From: Carposina sasakii
Taxonomy: Eukaryota; Arthropoda; Insecta; Lepidoptera; Carposinidae
Direction: 5' to 3'
Length of the DNA: 64,000 nucleotides
Assembly (NCBI GenBank): GCA_014607495.2
Contig: CP053159.1
Span: 1,061,501 to 1,125,500 of the forward strand
The translations under genes and the position numbers were made by a program. Position 1 is the first letter of the stretch. Every line of letters begins with the position of its first letter. Of the stretch, positions 63,422-64,000 are shown piece after piece. Under the pieces are notes generated by a model. That model was not told the origin of the DNA and ran no database searches. It worked only from the letters and a program-made list of their open reading frames with translations.

Positions 63422-64000
63422 CTGAGGGCAAAAAGGGTTAAGAAGTGGTCGCAGTACATAATCGTTGTAGGTATAATTCATTCTTATATTTTATGTATTA
63501 TGTGGTACTGGCCATGAATACCACTATTTACTGTATTTATGGGCATTGTGGAGTCAATGGAGGATAAGTACCAAAAGACTACCCCAAACCTTTGCATACA
63601 TCTTACGCTATATGGCATCCAGTGCCGGCCCGCCCATACGGCGAACGAAGCAGTCGCTCCAGGCGGCAAATCCTAGAGGGCGCCTAAATCCGGTGTCCAG
63701 GAATATTAGTTTAGAAGTTATCGATATTCTATTACCTACTTCTAAAATGGATCTGGCTTCATTACATCTGCATGATAGCGTGATAAATTCCGCAATCGTA
63801 TTCGAGGAGGGCATAAGACAGGCGGGGTCGGTAGTTTAACCATCTGGTCAAATAAGGAGATATGTATACAGAGTATACCTAAGAAATGGGGTTTGTAAAG
63901 CATGAAAATAGCCCACTATAGAGAACCTGTACACAAAATTTTAAACTCGAAGTCTCATGTTTATTATTCAAGATTGTACGAGCATTTTTAAAGTTGTATG
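63422..64000 (-). other. Intron upstream of the CH1 exon, cut by the window edge
   Basis: It contains an isolated GC-rich patch (about 63620-63695) and, at its right end, part of a palindromic element. No exon is recognised. Confidence 0.6.
63880..64000. repeat. Palindromic element, copy 3 (truncated by the window)
   Basis: GCATGAAAATAGCCCACTAT, GTACACAAAATTTTAAACTC and TTTATTATTCAAGATTGTAC match the left arm and centre of the copy at 21543-21807. The remaining half would lie beyond the window. Confidence 0.55.

Larger units (their letters stand above)
60173..63250 (-). other. Intron between the CH1 and CH2 exons
   Basis: 3.1 kb, AT-rich. It holds two related inverted-repeat elements (60237-60596 and 62788-63066) and a moth repeat copy (60920-61190). 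The stretch 61200-62790 shows nothing I recognise. Confidence 0.7.

Noticed and set aside
63600..63700. GC-rich patch beginning CAGTGCCGGCCCG as a hAT end
   Set aside because: Only one end resembles a terminal repeat. No inverted partner or 8-bp duplication was found nearby.

Overview
The window is animal nuclear DNA, most likely from a moth or butterfly. The introns carry moth-type dispersed repeats, for example sequence containing CAGCAGTGGACTGCAATAGG, and there are hAT-type miniature elements and a BEL/Pao retrotransposon of insect type. I see no bacterial, organellar, tRNA, rRNA or CRISPR feature.

One gene fills almost the whole window on the minus strand: the muscle nesprin Msp300 (nesprin-1/SYNE1 family), a giant nuclear-envelope spectrin-repeat protein that ties nuclei to actin. 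Transcription runs from right to left. The window opens inside the gene, in the second half of the first calponin-homology (CH1) domain (63421-63251). CH2 follows at 60172-59502, then a very long spectrin-repeat rod at 59422-9727, which includes an uninterrupted 8.0-kb exon. The gene then enters an 8.6-kb exon (9532-889) coding an acidic, lysine-rich, disordered region full of short repeated motifs. The 5' exons and the C-terminal KASH membrane anchor lie outside the window. I placed 33 exons from GT/AG sites and codon phase. About 31.6 kb of coding sequence is present, roughly 10,500 residues.

Region by region: 0.9-9.5 kb is the disordered-region exon; 9.7-11.9 kb holds compact rod exons and a probable alternative terminal exon; 11.9-18.5 kb is a repeat-rich intron in which one small exon seems to be missing from my model; 18.5-21.0 kb has three small exons; 21.0-33.9 kb is a long intron holding an opposite-strand BEL/Pao element (22032-30488) with almost identical LTRs; 33.9-46.6 kb is rod with many exons; 46.7-54.7 kb is the giant rod exon; 55.1-60.2 kb is N-terminal rod and CH2; 60.2-63.3 kb is the intron between the CH1 and CH2 exons.

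The most unusual content is in the disordered exon. It has an exact-looking PAM2 peptide, which would bind the MLLE domain of poly(A)-binding protein. It also has four copies of a 75-90-residue repeat with a core like Y-I-x-G-I-[ST]-[DE]-A-E-x-L-L, and five copies of a [YW]-A-[EDQ]-[IV]-[VL] motif. These suggest that this nesprin may recruit ribonucleoprotein or translation factors. The host gene also carries nine single-base frame breaks, seven of them in the disordered exon. The retrotransposon pol is broken in a similar way although its LTRs are nearly identical. Uncorrected indels in the assembly are the simplest explanation.
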